From Phoronis ovalis (taxonomy: Eukaryota; Phoronida; Phoronidae), in NCBI GenBank assembly GCA_028565635.1, contig JAOXYB010065489.1, positions 1 through 10,294 on the forward strand: DNA of 10,294 bases, read 5' to 3'. This document shows positions 1 through 10,020 of the stretch, in pieces. How positions within the stretch are numbered: the stretch's first letter is position 1; every line of letters begins with the position of its first letter. The position numbers and the translations under genes were made by a program. The notes under the pieces were generated by a model. The model saw only the letters and a list, made by a program, of their open reading frames with translations. It had not been told where the DNA came from and ran no database searches.

Positions 1-1309
1 TATATTTTTTTTTTTTTTTTCTGGTAAGAAAATAGCAATCCATTGGTCGATTTATTAATATTTTATATTTTTTTCGTTGTCTCATTTGCTTCATAAATTT
101 TAACAAAGACAAGGGGTTTCCGTTCATTTTTTATAGCTTGTACAAAAATTTATGACCCATACGAAACAGAATTAGAATAGTATTTTATTTTAATTTAAAA
201 TTTGTGGTTACTTTATGAACTGTCGTATATATTTTAACTGAATGAAATAACACAAGAGTGTAATACAATGTACAATAAAAAATAAAAACATTTATCGTCT
301 TTACACTTTAATAAATTATCCGAGGACATGGTGGAAATACACATCCTTGTAGAAATATTAACCAAGACTCAACATGTGGTTACAAGATAAAAACGATTGC
401 ACGTTGTTACTGATATAATATTTTTGAGCGAAATTGAATTTTAATAGATTCGTTCATATATGTCTGTCGACAACTACAATGAAATAGATCGATTTAATAA
501 CAAGTAATCCCTTGCATTTTTAAAAGCTATAATTACTAATGAAATGTATCCAAGGTAAATAAAGAAAAGTGTCGACGTCAAATAAAATTTACGTTACACT
601 GAATGAAATAATTCATACACCGGGCAATATACCCATTGGCATTCTATAGCACTATTTAGGGAGGATACAAAACATGCAAGTTTAAGTAAGACTTTTGTGT
701 ATGTATGTTTATTTTCGGTGAAGAATAACAGACTATTCCTTAAAGTGTTTAAGAGTTCTGTTGTATATCTTGAAAAATTCACTCCTTTGCCAGCATGTAC
801 GGAAATGTATGAAATTAAGGAACGATCTCTCAAGTAATTTATCCGTGTGTAAAAATGTGTTTTTTAAATAGTTCTACTGTTTATCTTAAGACTTTAGTCG
901 ACGTTAGAATTTGAATTTATAGTCTATGATTAATTAACAAGGAAACAAAGATTGCACTAGGAATTTATTTGTGTGCAAAAAAGACTTTAAAAACAGGTAA
1001 CGTTAGGCACATTAATTAACGAAGGGGTTATTTAAATTTTTTACGTATTACGGTGGCTGCGGTTATACTAGTGGGTTTCTTAGCCAGATTCAGTTTAATT
1101 ATGTAGCTCCTAATTTCACCGGTTGCAAATTGTAAATAAGTTGGATTTTATAAATCGTTTAACCCAGTGGCACAATAAGTTGATTTAATTTAACTTATAG
1201 TACTACCTTGTCAAACAGAATAAATTCATCAAAAGGTCAGAAGGTGTGACAAGCTTTTTCAACACTGTCGATGAATAAAAAAATACTGAAGAAAATAAAA
1301 TTCACTCAC
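1..1309 (-). other. Irx: Irx intron 2 (partial, 5' portion)
   Basis: The sequence downstream of the exon 2 donor (GTGAGT at 1309-1304) is AT-rich non-coding DNA running off the left edge. I found no homeodomain-encoding stretch, none of the conserved TALE helix-3 residues, and no second exon in it. The next Irx exon must therefore lie outside the window and this intron is longer than 1.3 kb. It holds TAATTA-type homeodomain core sites (around 927-937 and 1010-1020) and a 16-base T run at 5-20. TAATTA cores are expected often at this base composition and are not evidence of an enhancer by themselves. Confidence 0.8.
5..20. repeat. Homopolymer T16 tract
   Basis: Sixteen consecutive T residues lie at the left edge. 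On the minus (Irx) strand this is a poly-A run inside intron 2. It could be the tail of an old retroposon, but no target-site duplication or retroposon body can be recognised, so it is recorded only as a simple repeat. The length may be unreliable in the assembly. Confidence 0.8.
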
Positions 1310-1558
1310 CAATGGCGAATAGAAAGCAGATGGGTCGGCCCCAAAGGCTGCAGCATAACCTTGAGCTGCGTATGCCGCTGCGGCTGCAGTATAACTGTCT
1401 GGTAAAGCGGTAACTCTTGGATATGCTAGAAGACTAGGTGTAAACTGACATGAACAAACTGTCTGGCCGGTTTGGGGATCCGTAAAAATTGGTCTGCCCG
1501 ACTCGCAACATGATGTGGAATTGCTACTCGGTACTGTAGGAGTCGTTGGAATTAGCAA
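1310..1558 (-). CDS. Irx: Iroquois-class homeobox protein, coding exon 2 (conserved N-terminal CCESGRP block)
   Basis: This is an internal exon of 83 codons (249 bases), phase 0 at both ends. The acceptor is TTTATATTACAG just before 1558 and the donor is GTGAGT at 1309-1304. In the joined protein it supplies residues 22-104. These hold LLIPTTPTVP, the block CCESGRPIFTDPQTGQTVCS at about 38-57 ending in the CSC triplet, an Ala/Tyr-rich low-complexity stretch at about 78-92 with a run of five alanines, and DPSAFYSPL at the end. Insect Araucan, Caupolican and Mirror, and vertebrate Irx4 and Irx6, share a CCE-G-R block and a SAFY segment upstream of the homeodomain. The TALE homeodomain and the Iro box are not here and must be encoded to the left of the window. 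Family members are DNA-binding developmental regulators of patterning. The first codon is TTG (Leu), not a start. The exon is clearly richer in G+C than its flanks. I cannot say which paralogue this is. Confidence 0.95.
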
Positions 1559-1923
1559 CTGTAATATAAAATAATAAATACAGTAATTCTATAGACATTA
1601 ATTTTGAGTAAATTCTATTTAAAATTTAGTAATGATTGCAGTATGAAAAGTGTGCAATATACGTGTCAGAAAATATACTATTCACATGTTCTGCCAATCA
1701 CCCAATTTGATTATTTGCAGAATAAATTCATATGGTTTCTTTTTCTGTACATAGCTGGCGGCACCAAAGCAATACTTCTAATTTCTCATGTATCCTAGTT
1801 TTTTATAACAAACAGCATCTATTAAACTCGGGGTCTTTATTAAATGATCCAAATGCATTTTTTCTACCCTGCACAGTTTAAAGCATATTCTTGATACAAC
1901 TATGGCTTAGTTAATAGGTTTAC
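1559..1923 (-). other. Irx: Irx intron 1 (365 bp, phase 0)
   Basis: The intron runs from the donor GTAAAC at 1923-1918 to the acceptor AG at 1560-1559. The acceptor is preceded by the T/A-rich tract TTATTATTTTATATTAC, and ATTACTG lies about 20-25 bases further upstream as a possible branch-point context. The intron is AT-rich and contains no convincing gene. The short plus-strand ORF at 1604-1798 inside it has no recognisable domain and is treated as chance. The intron separates the MSYP start from the CCESGRP block. Confidence 0.85.
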
Positions 1924-1986
1924 CTGTGAAGAAGCTAGAGACGCCGCCACCGACGGAAATGCATAACCTAGTGGTGGATAAGACAT
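1924..1986 (-). CDS. Irx: Iroquois-class homeobox protein, coding exon 1 (start codon)
   Basis: This 21-codon exon reads from an ATG at 1986-1984 and begins MSYPPLGYAFPS, then continues to SLASSQ. The MSYP..GY opening is the family signature of Irx N-termini (for example MSYPQFGYPYSS in vertebrate Irx4). The exon ends in CAG followed by the splice donor GTAAAC (1923-1918), in phase 0. It therefore joins directly to the LLIPTTP start of the exon at 1558. The start has G at -3 (GAG-ATG), and an in-frame TAA lies 15 bases upstream at 2004-2002, so the ATG cannot simply be extended within this exon. The protein is expected to be a nuclear transcription factor, but the DNA-binding part is not in this exon. 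The match to the family start, the good donor and the phase agreement are seen directly. Use of the exon in the mRNA is inferred. Any upstream untranslated exon is not visible. Confidence 0.87.
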
Positions 1987-2540
1987 CTCTGAATATCTGT
2001 TTTAGCTTAAAGATTCAGCTACTTCCTAAATACTCCCAATCTGTTACTCCCTTAGGTATTTGTATGCGGAGTTGTAAACGATTTATTCCTATGTCGGTGG
2101 TGAAAACAAGTCTTCACTAAACAAGCTTACAGCTAGTCTATTTTAACATAGAATTTAGTAAAGGCTTGTACTACTGATATGTTGACACAAGTCTGACATG
2201 ACAGTTCAGTTTATTTCTCACCAATCACATTAATTTTATGTACCCAATACTTACAAATAACAGCACTTGAAACAAGCAGTCTTATTGGTTCAAGATAAAC
2301 GAAGCTAGTTTATTGGTCACAGCTTGCTGACAACTGAATTGGTAAATAATCGGATTAACCCCGCCTACTAGGTGATTATTGACACAGTTACTCCTCCTCC
2401 TTGTCTGTAGGATTTGCTTAATCCAATATATCACATAAATAGTATTTAGGTTCGTTGAATATCTATTGTAAAAATTCAAAATAAAATTAACTTTTTGATG
2501 TAAAAGTTATAATAGAATGTGCCTTTTGACTGATTTTTAA
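1987..2540 (-). promoter_or_regulatory. Proximal upstream region of Irx (putative 5' UTR and promoter)
   Basis: This block lies immediately upstream of the Irx ATG. It should contain the 5' UTR and the promoter if there is no upstream non-coding exon. No TATA box or initiator stands out from the AT-rich background. A more complex stretch at about 2330-2410 contains an Otx/Bicoid-type GGATTA core (2352-2357), a GC-rich CCCCGCCTACTAGG segment, TTATTGACA (a TALE-like TGACA half-site) and a CTCCTCCTCC run. This is the best local candidate for a proximal regulatory element. The motif reading is inference, because such short cores occur by chance. Confidence 0.4.
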
Positions 2541-2636
2541 AATGATGAGGTCTTATTCTAACCCCATAAGGTACAAGTGTTATTTTGGTTAGAAGTATTG
2601 GCGCCAGTTCTTATCTTGTCTAGAGGTCTCATCATT
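2541..2636. repeat. Nested inverted repeat (AATGATGAG / CTCATCATT)
   Basis: The outer arms AATGATGAG (2541-2549) and CTCATCATT (2628-2636) are perfect 9-bp complements. Inside them, TTCTAACC (2556-2563) and GGTTAGAA (2587-2594) are perfect 8-bp complements. The gap between arm pairs is asymmetric, 6 bases on the left and 33 on the right. The whole could fold as one interrupted hairpin of 96 bases. It may be a small decayed foldback element or a chance structure. There is no coding capacity. Confidence 0.6.
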
Positions 2637-5272
2637 CTATTCAATTTATTCAACTCATCAACTTAAAATTAAATGTGATTTTCTCTTATGAACGAAAATT
2701 TCACTTGTTAATTTGTTGGTACAACAATGTTTCTTTTGCGGAACGATCAGAGGGCGATTTTCCGCAATCACACATACTTAAATTGTATAATTTACTTCAT
2801 AACCCAAAAGTTATTTAAATTTATTTTCGGCAACAAATTAGAAATAATAAATAACTAATATATAGTATCTTCTCAACCACATTTAATGAAGATGCAGTTA
2901 ATACTGGTATTTTTATGTCTTTTTAATTTATTTAGAGCAGTTAGAGCGGTTCACTTATAACACTTGGTTCTTCGGACGTGCAGTACATGCTTGATATTTC
3001 TTCCTAGAGGTAAAATGACTGCGTAAAATTTATTGTCCACGCTTTTGACCTTTCGTTTTAGAAAAACTGTCACAACTAATTGTTATACAAACTTTCCTTA
3101 GTTTGTACAATAAATTTGTGCAACATATTTGTCAATAATGAGTATGTAACTATTATGTCTTGCGCGAGTATTTGCCTAAAACTAGAAATCTATATTTGTT
3201 AAGAAACGATCAAAATTAAGTGTTAAATGACCTCGGGGCTTTTATTTTGCGTCGGTACATAGAATGCTTTGGCAAAAAAAGTGCAAATCAAAACACAAGT
3301 TACACCAACAATAACAGAATAGTTATTACGTCGGGTGGGGAAAAAGTTGGCAATAAGACTAAAGCAAGAATTGGACGAGACCCATTGATTACTCTTTCTA
3401 CTCTAGTTAGCCTAGGGATAGTCTATTGAATAAATGACATAACAATAATATTGGCTAGTTTGAGATTGAGACAACATATATAATGCAATAGAATTAATAC
3501 GAAAATATGTAATACTAAGCCATACAAAAGCGATGAAACACAGTATTCAAAACAACACGTAACATTTAAAGAGATCATAGTGAACTATCATCGTTGGTCA
3601 TTTCAGAAATGCACAGTTTTCAATAGGTGATTACTAAACAACACAAACCCCTTTGCTTTCGAAAATCAAACTTTTGTAAAGAAGGAATTAATTTAAAGTT
3701 CCATTTATCGTCAATTTCTGATTTTTATATCTGACCATCTCAACAGAACGGTGTCTATTGTATGCGGGCATTTTTATTTCATGATCTTCTGATTGAAAAT
3801 TCAAAAGCAAACAAATTTAGTAAGTGTTATTTAGATACCCAAATGCACAAGGAAGACCACTACATGGGGATTACTTTAAACTGATGTGTGAATATGGTAT
3901 TGTATATAAGTAGTACCGCCCTAAGGTAGACAACTAAGTCTTTGTCAAATAGAAAATAATTAAAGCGTCAACTAAAAGAACTGAGACGTAATAAAACACT
4001 TCTAGGCAGGTGTAAGGAACTTCTTAATTTAAATGGATAAAATTCTTCTTAAAGGCAACCCACTTCACTTTAATATTAGCTTAATATCATAGAAAAATAT
4101 AGGGATGTAAAAAGATTTTGCTTTTCCAACAGTATGTATTATGGGGGTATTAAATTAGAAAGTGATTTAAAAATTTGACACAGCAATTGTTGTCAGTGTT
4201 GAGACGTTTGTTTAATGTCCAGACAAATTTCAATATTTACCAAAAAGATTCATAAATTGTACTTTATAAATTGTACAAAGTTGTGCTTTTACGGACATTT
4301 AGGAAAGGCAGTTGAGTTTGAAATATGTACAGATATTGTTTACAGAATATAAATTGCATTTTAATATTTGCTTTAAAAAAGCATTTGCTGGCACTGCAAC
4401 ACCTTATTAAGAGCAAAATGTCAAAGACACCCATTTCAAACGATCCAAACATTTAATGCTTACCCACAATTAATGCTCTTTTTTCTTAGTTACACAATAA
4501 CTAATTAAGGTATTTATAAATTAAACACATGTTTATTTACAAAAAAAAATCTCATCTTCGATTACAAGTAATTAATGCATGCAGATGAAAATCTGATGTG
4601 GTTCAGTAAATTTTATTTATCGACAACTAACAAATATAAAGTTAAAATTTGCACAGAAAGATATTTGACGTGTTTCTTCCGGTTTAATGACAAAACCTGA
4701 ATATTGAGCAGTTATCGTATGTTTGATATGCTCCCTATGTTATGTTTTTATGTCAATCACTGTCTTCCGATATAAGGCCGAATTTTTATTATTTATATAG
4801 AAAATATAGATATAATATTCTAATGATGGTTAATTGAGAATAGTTTGCTCACAACATTCTCGTAATTATTCGCATTCACCTCGCGTCTACAAACACTTGC
4901 TAAACACATCTAGAATTCCTTACTACATATATGTAAGAACATATTTTAAATTCATTGCGATTACAACCGAAGTTCAACATAAAAAAACATATTTTACAAA
5001 AAATGCCAATAAATTTACGAGAATTTGATATTTTATGGTAAACACTAACAAACGCTTGAAAATATACTATTGTGTGATCTCGAGTATAATTTGTCTCATC
5101 GTGGAAACACCAGCCGCGCGAACGGACATGTCATGTCAATTAGATCTTTACTATTATCGAGCAAAACATCAACAAGAGCAATTGTTTGAAACAAAAGCCA
5201 AAGCTAAATAAATTTAATATTTCTCAATTTTATTGCAAACATAACTTAATGCGTCGGAAACAAATGCGTGAA
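2637..5272. other. Non-coding upstream DNA, no gene recognised
   Basis: AT-rich sequence with stop codons dense in all frames. The ORFs at 3220-3429 (+), 4264-4452 (-) and 4834-5028 (+) have no recognisable domain, no family similarity I can name and no coding-like composition. A short local tandem (ATAAATTGTAC at 4252-4262 and 4266-4276) is present. A small CpG-containing island-like patch, CAGCCGCGCGAACGG, at about 5111-5125 is followed by GACATGTCATGTCA and stands out against the AT-rich surroundings. I see nothing else that can be called. Confidence 0.6.
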
Positions 5273-5286
5273 CATAGTTAACTATG
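5273..5286. repeat. 14-bp perfect palindrome CATAGTTAACTATG
   Basis: A perfect palindrome centred on GTTAAC, with no spacer. Palindromes of this kind can be dimer binding sites (GTTAAC is an HNF1-like core), but at this AT content one such palindrome in 10 kb is not surprising. No function is assigned. Confidence 0.65.
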
Positions 5287-5816
5287 ATTTAATGACTCTA
5301 GGCGTGACATATTCCAAACAAATATTTTAGATAATATCCTATCTAATCGATTGTTTGAGCGCATCATGTATGAGAACTTACTTTGATAAAAGGTGTCTAT
5401 GACAAGCCTGTTTGTGCATATGTTCTATATTTGTAATAGCTTCTGTGTTATTTCATGATATTAGAAAATAAAGTGGTATAAAAACGTAAAACAATAAACG
5501 GAATCCACGAAATCATACATTGGTGACATGAAATTGTGTTGAAAAAATGCTTTTTTATTAATAGTTGTATTTTTACTCCGTACATGTAAATTCAATTGCC
5601 TTTACGGTCCAACCAATCTTTTTTGCTAAGAAATATTTTGTTTTTTTATATTATAATTTGAATGGATAGGAAAAGTACAAAGGTACACGCATGTAACTAT
5701 CTAGACATAATTTTCTGTGAGACAAGCTTGCATCATAATTTTTTCTGCCAATTTTTCTTTCACATGTTATGAGGTACCTGAGAAAACTGTACTGTCTGAA
5801 TGGTCAAGATAAATTA

Positions 5817-5849
5817 CCATGTACATAACTTCACAGTTAATATACATGG
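5817..5849. repeat. Imperfect hairpin with 4-base loop
   Basis: The outer arms are CCATGTA (5817-5823) and TACATGG (5843-5849). The inner arms are TAACT (5826-5830) and AGTTA (5835-5839), with the loop TCAC. Only the short bulge (CA opposite ATA) interrupts pairing, so 12 base pairs form in a 33-base element. The flanks (ATAAATTA to the left, TAATTATT to the right) are also roughly complementary. The tight four-base loop is unlike a typical animal microRNA precursor. It is more likely a foldback remnant or a chance structure. Confidence 0.65.
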
Positions 5850-8414
5850 GCTAATTATTACTAGTCTAAAGGTGTAAATTACTAAATATGGCGTGAAGCC
5901 GGTCATACACCTTGTTTACTTGTGAACTACTAGAAGCTAACAGACAATTAATTGAATGTTTTTTAAATGATCACACCTAAACACGTACCCGAGATATTTT
6001 ATTAATAAAATCAGTCTAAATTACAATCTTTAAACCTGTGTTGTGTTTTAGTCAATTCTACAGCATAACAATAACTGTAAAATATGTGGTGTTAATTACA
6101 ATAGAAAGTAATTTTAAAACATGGGGAAATTTCTTGTTCTTGGTACATAATTTAAGTAAATTATTCTCACACAACTAAGTTTTATATTTTTATACACAGC
6201 TTTGTATTGTTTAACGTATTCACACATTGTTTTTGTGTCATTGCAGATTAAATACGATTTGACTTTTTGAGTTAGACTAAAGGTGTTTACAAGAATCTTT
6301 ATTATACATTTGTTTTGCATGGTGACCTATTACCATTGTCAGATACAATCCAGAACAATGCAATTGCGGTAATGCATGGATTACCAAATAAGATTGTCAG
6401 ATTAATGACACTGTAACTGATCACAAACGTATCAAACACATGAAGAATAAAATATACAATTGGGGAAAAACAAACTCCTGACATATCCGGGTAGGTTGGA
6501 ATAATTTGGATTTGACTTGCATTTTTTTACCCTACTTATTTTATTTTCTATGTTTGCCTTATAAAAATAAGATTAAAATAATCTTATTTTGAGATGACGT
6601 GCATTAACTAAATGTCACATTAATAAAAAAAAGTCGAACTTTGATGCCCACAAGTAAATCTAAATGATTATACCTTAAATTCAATGCTGAAATTCCATAT
6701 TTGAAAATAAAACCAACTAATTTTGAATTTGTTTGAGGATGTATGTGTGGACGTTAATTAGGTACATGTATTTAATCCCTTTAATTATAGGTAAACACCC
6801 ACCAGGACCCGGGACGATGCATCCTTTGGTTTTCTACATGTGTATAAGTTTGAAAATCTCTCAAAGAATGGCAGATCAAGAAACTGCTTTAGTCTCTAAC
6901 TATAGTGAGCTATAGTAATTAATTCATGCGAAACTAGCAATTGAACAACCTGATATTTTCGTTTAGATTTTTTTCGGCACAGGAATCAGAATATACCGTG
7001 AAATGTTTTAAGTGCTTTCAATTTACTATTAAAGCGTTAGTCTTTTATTGTCGTTTAGTAACTATACAAACTGAATGTATACAATGAAGGACCATTTCTG
7101 GTATTAATATGATTAATATGGCCTGTTACTAAAAGTGACAGGGAAGATCCATTAAAAAAGGTAGTATGTTTTAGCGTTGAAATGTTTTCGAAAACGTGCA
7201 AAAAGTAAAATGATTTCGGTTTCTTTATTATTTCACAATCTTGAGGGCTTTCCACTCTGTCCGAGACATGATAACAGTGAAAGTGTATGAATTACATGTA
7301 TTTATGAATCATCATTTACAAAAAAATAATAATATGTAAAGTTTAATCAGCATTATTTATTTAATTAATCAGTTTTAAGGAATTACTAATTTTATGTAAA
7401 TATATTCCAAAAATTTTTATATCAGATTTGTTGCATCCGGAAGAATCGTTTTTGTTTTTTGATTTGCGGAAGATTAATAACTAACAATTAAATAATGAGC
7501 TATGAAGGCACTGTAGGCTTTCGCCACCTTCTCGTCCTATGTCCTACAATGTACAGGGAACTTAGCATAAACAATCGGCGCCAGAATAAATCATTTAACC
7601 ATAGAATGTACACTGGTTTTCTTAAATAAAATGCCAAAATCACAATTCTCCTATAAAACTGCCGTTTCACTTGATTCAGGTTATAAATCATTTAATTACA
7701 AGCATTTATCTGTAAGTTTATCTAAGAACTAAGTGCATCAGTCAGTCGATGAACAGAGCCTTGGACAGAGAAAATTTATGACTTTCTGACTCAGTTGAGA
7801 TAATTTATACTAAGGCTTTTAAGTTGTAATTAGTATTTCATCTGTTCTGTGTATTTACTCCATTTATTTTCACATTTTTATTTGCAAAGGCGGACGTTTC
7901 TTTTTTGATTTTCTTTTTCAATTTTGAAATGAATACAACTGCTGTGTTTACGAAATTAATTGTCGAAGTTTTTCAATGACAACACTTTTTTGTACTTTTG
8001 TACCTCTACCGTTTGTAGCTCCTGTGAGGGTAAATATGAAAGAATGGCTACTCAAAAGTGGTTTGCAAGTACAATTGAAGTGTAGGGATCATGCAAAGTG
8101 GAAAATTTCAATAAACATCTAAAATTATTATGTAATGGAGATGACCATCACACATGTCTGGACAGTAACTGTTTATATTAACTTAATTAAAGCAGACATA
8201 ATATTTCAAGATATGCGATTATTTGTACTAATTACTAGCCGTTGTTACGCCGAACTGTTACATATTAATTCTTAGCGTTACCATTTCTCATAAAAACTAA
8301 CAGAAAAAAGATATAAAAGTAATATTAGGAAAGTTACGCTCTGTATTTTCAATCGCACTGGCCGCAGTATATATGATGATGCACCACAGGGATACATTTA
8401 ATTTATCAATAGAA
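5850..8414. other. Non-coding upstream DNA, no gene recognised
   Basis: AT-rich intergenic-type DNA containing the palindrome at 6564-6590. The short ORFs at 6114-6320 (-), 6302-6484 (-), 6733-6915 (+), 7055-7255 (-) and 7500-7691 (-) lack known domains and are regarded as chance. Two ETS-like cores lie close together, CCGGAAG at 7437-7443 and GCGGAAG at 7466-7472. Direct repeats of ATTAATATG occur near 7104-7120. No exon, RNA gene or transposon protein can be supported. Confidence 0.55.
6564..6590. repeat. 27-bp AT-rich inverted repeat
   Basis: AAAATAAGATTA (6564-6575) and TAATCTTATTTT (6579-6590) are perfect 12-bp complements around an AAA spacer. This can form a strong cruciform or hairpin. 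It could be the fused ends of a small inverted-repeat element or a simple palindrome. No target-site duplication was recognised. Confidence 0.75.
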
Positions 8415-8465
8415 CAGTTCCCCGCCTCCAGTTCCCCGCCTCCAGTTCCCCGCCTCCAGTTCCCC
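8415..8465. repeat. 14-bp minisatellite, about 3.6 copies
   Basis: The unit CAGTTCCCCGCCTC occurs three times without a mismatch (8415-8428, 8429-8442, 8443-8456), followed by a partial copy CAGTTCCCC (8457-8465). The unit is GC-rich inside very AT-rich DNA. Perfect identity of the copies implies recent expansion or ongoing slippage, so the copy number probably varies among individuals. The unit contains CCCCGCC, similar to an Sp1/KLF-type GC box, which makes a regulatory effect possible but unproven. Confidence 0.95.
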
Positions 8466-8540
8466 TAATATCTCACTTACATCAGGCCTACTGATCGCGT
8501 GCAGAATCCCATCAACCTGTGAACTAATTAATTAAAAATG

Positions 8541-8583
8541 GTGAAACAAAACCACCCGGTATGTCCACACCGTGAAACAAAAC
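8541..8583. repeat. 12-bp direct repeat GTGAAACAAAAC, 31-bp period
   Basis: GTGAAACAAAAC is present at 8541-8552 and again at 8572-8583, about 75 bases to the right of the minisatellite. The intervening sequence is more GC-rich than average (CCACCCGGTATGTCCACACC). It may be an old tandem duplication or paired sites. Confidence 0.7.
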
Positions 8584-10020
8584 TCCACTCTCAAAAGAAT
8601 TTTAATTTAATTTGTTTTCCTTGTGTTTATACATAAATCCTCGGTATGAAACATTAAACAGTAAGTTACTTAATTCCATACTGGGATAGCTAATGATTTA
8701 ACGCTGGAATTTACACTACTAATTAGTTACAAACGCTACCAGAACAGTAATTGGATTTTAAATAATCTATGATTAAGCATGTGCAATTATCATCAAATGA
8801 GTGAGACACTCAGCTTGTACATCTGCATTGGAATGCTGTATGGAGGATTTTGATACAACATGATACAAACACACATGCTATTTTGTTTATACTATAATGT
8901 CCTTTCACAATAACAGATCAATCAAGTTATCACAAGTTGATGGATGAGAGCCTTGGTGGATGTAATTGAACCTTGTGAGATTACATTTCGTAAGTCATAA
9001 TTCACATCGCGGTTTCTCTCGATACCTCTTGTGATTACAACACCAAACGCTATCCATAAATGTTGTAGTAATTCTATATACAGCAATCATAAAGACATTT
9101 ACCTTTCACATGTCTATCAAAATAAAAAGAAGCAGGATACAAGATGCATGTAAAGAATGAAAAATGGGGGCCCTAGATGTATTATAATGTACACATAGTT
9201 TGCCACCTAGAAATCTGCTCGCTTAGGGAGTATTGTTTTTATTGTTTATACGCTTCATGTCACGTTTTAGTGCACGGTATTAAATGGAGACGTGACAAAA
9301 GATATTTTTAACTGGAGACCAGTGTAAACGTTGTCAACAAAAATATTATTTATTTGCAGATTTTATCGACCAGGAGTGTGAATAATACCCGGGGAACGAC
9401 CCAGGGAAAACGATTAGTCCTGTGTTATGTTATGACATATGTAACTTGAAAGATTTACAAAAAGTACATCGCATTTAACGTGCCGTAACATGCATTCCTA
9501 ACATTTACAAGAAATGTAAAAAGCTAAAATACTCGAGTCAGATAACTCATCCGTGAAAAATGGCATATCTTTTTTAGATTATAGTAGATATTTTTGGGTA
9601 TGATGGAATGCGTTAACTAATCAAGAAGCCGTCAAAATTGATACATGTTCTATCAATCTGGTATAAGTGAAATAATTTTTATTATGAATATTTTTAGTTT
9701 TCATTTCAAGTACCAAGGATGGTACATTTAATACAATGCCCTACCAAAACTGCTACAAAACGTCATCTACCAACTGAATCCCGGGGATGGGCTACCACCA
9801 GCTACAAGAAACAACAACGACCACCACTAAACGTTTACATTTCTCATTTATTACACATTTTCGTATTTCCTGTATCAATTTCACAAAAAAATATTATAAA
9901 TATTTAACTTCAAGCTTCAAAGTTTCGGCGAAAGTGTGACCTTTTTGTGACCGTTTCTTTCAGTTACTATTCATTATAGGTGAATTGTAGTAGTAATAAA
10001 TCGTCATGAGAGTTAATAGC
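8584..10020. other. Non-coding DNA, no gene recognised
   Basis: AT-rich sequence with no supported gene. The ORF at 9719-9907 (+) lies in slightly more complex sequence but has no known domain and no splice or start context that convinces. A cluster of the heptamer CTTGTGA occurs as an inverted copy TCACAAG at 8930-8936 and as forward copies at 8972-8978 and 9028-9034, the latter two continuing as near-identical GATTACA-type text with a 2-base indel. The palindrome ACATATGT occurs at 9435-9442. Confidence 0.5.

Noticed and set aside
237-611. 14-bp direct repeat ACTGAATGAAATAA at 237-250 and 598-611
   Set aside because: About one match of this length is expected by chance in AT-rich DNA of this size; no longer homology surrounds the copies.
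594-833. 79-codon minus-strand ORF within intron 2
   Set aside because: It lies on the Irx strand but has none of the homeodomain or other Irx residues, and its ends are not matched by convincing splice sites.
3220-3429. 69-codon plus-strand ORF
   Set aside because: No recognisable domain, ordinary AT-rich composition, and a length expected by chance in 10 kb; no splice or promoter context.
6733-6915. 60-codon plus-strand ORF with a TTTAATTATAG acceptor-like site inside and a Pro-rich GKHPPGPG stretch
   Set aside because: The acceptor-like site is weak, the peptide matches no family I know, and there is no partner exon in the window.
7500-7691. 63-codon minus-strand ORF rich in Arg
   Set aside because: No known motif; the same region is open for a short distance in other frames too, as expected by chance.
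9719-9907. 62-codon plus-strand ORF in slightly more complex sequence
   Set aside because: No domain and a low-complexity tail; the opposite strand reads no better. Treated as non-coding.
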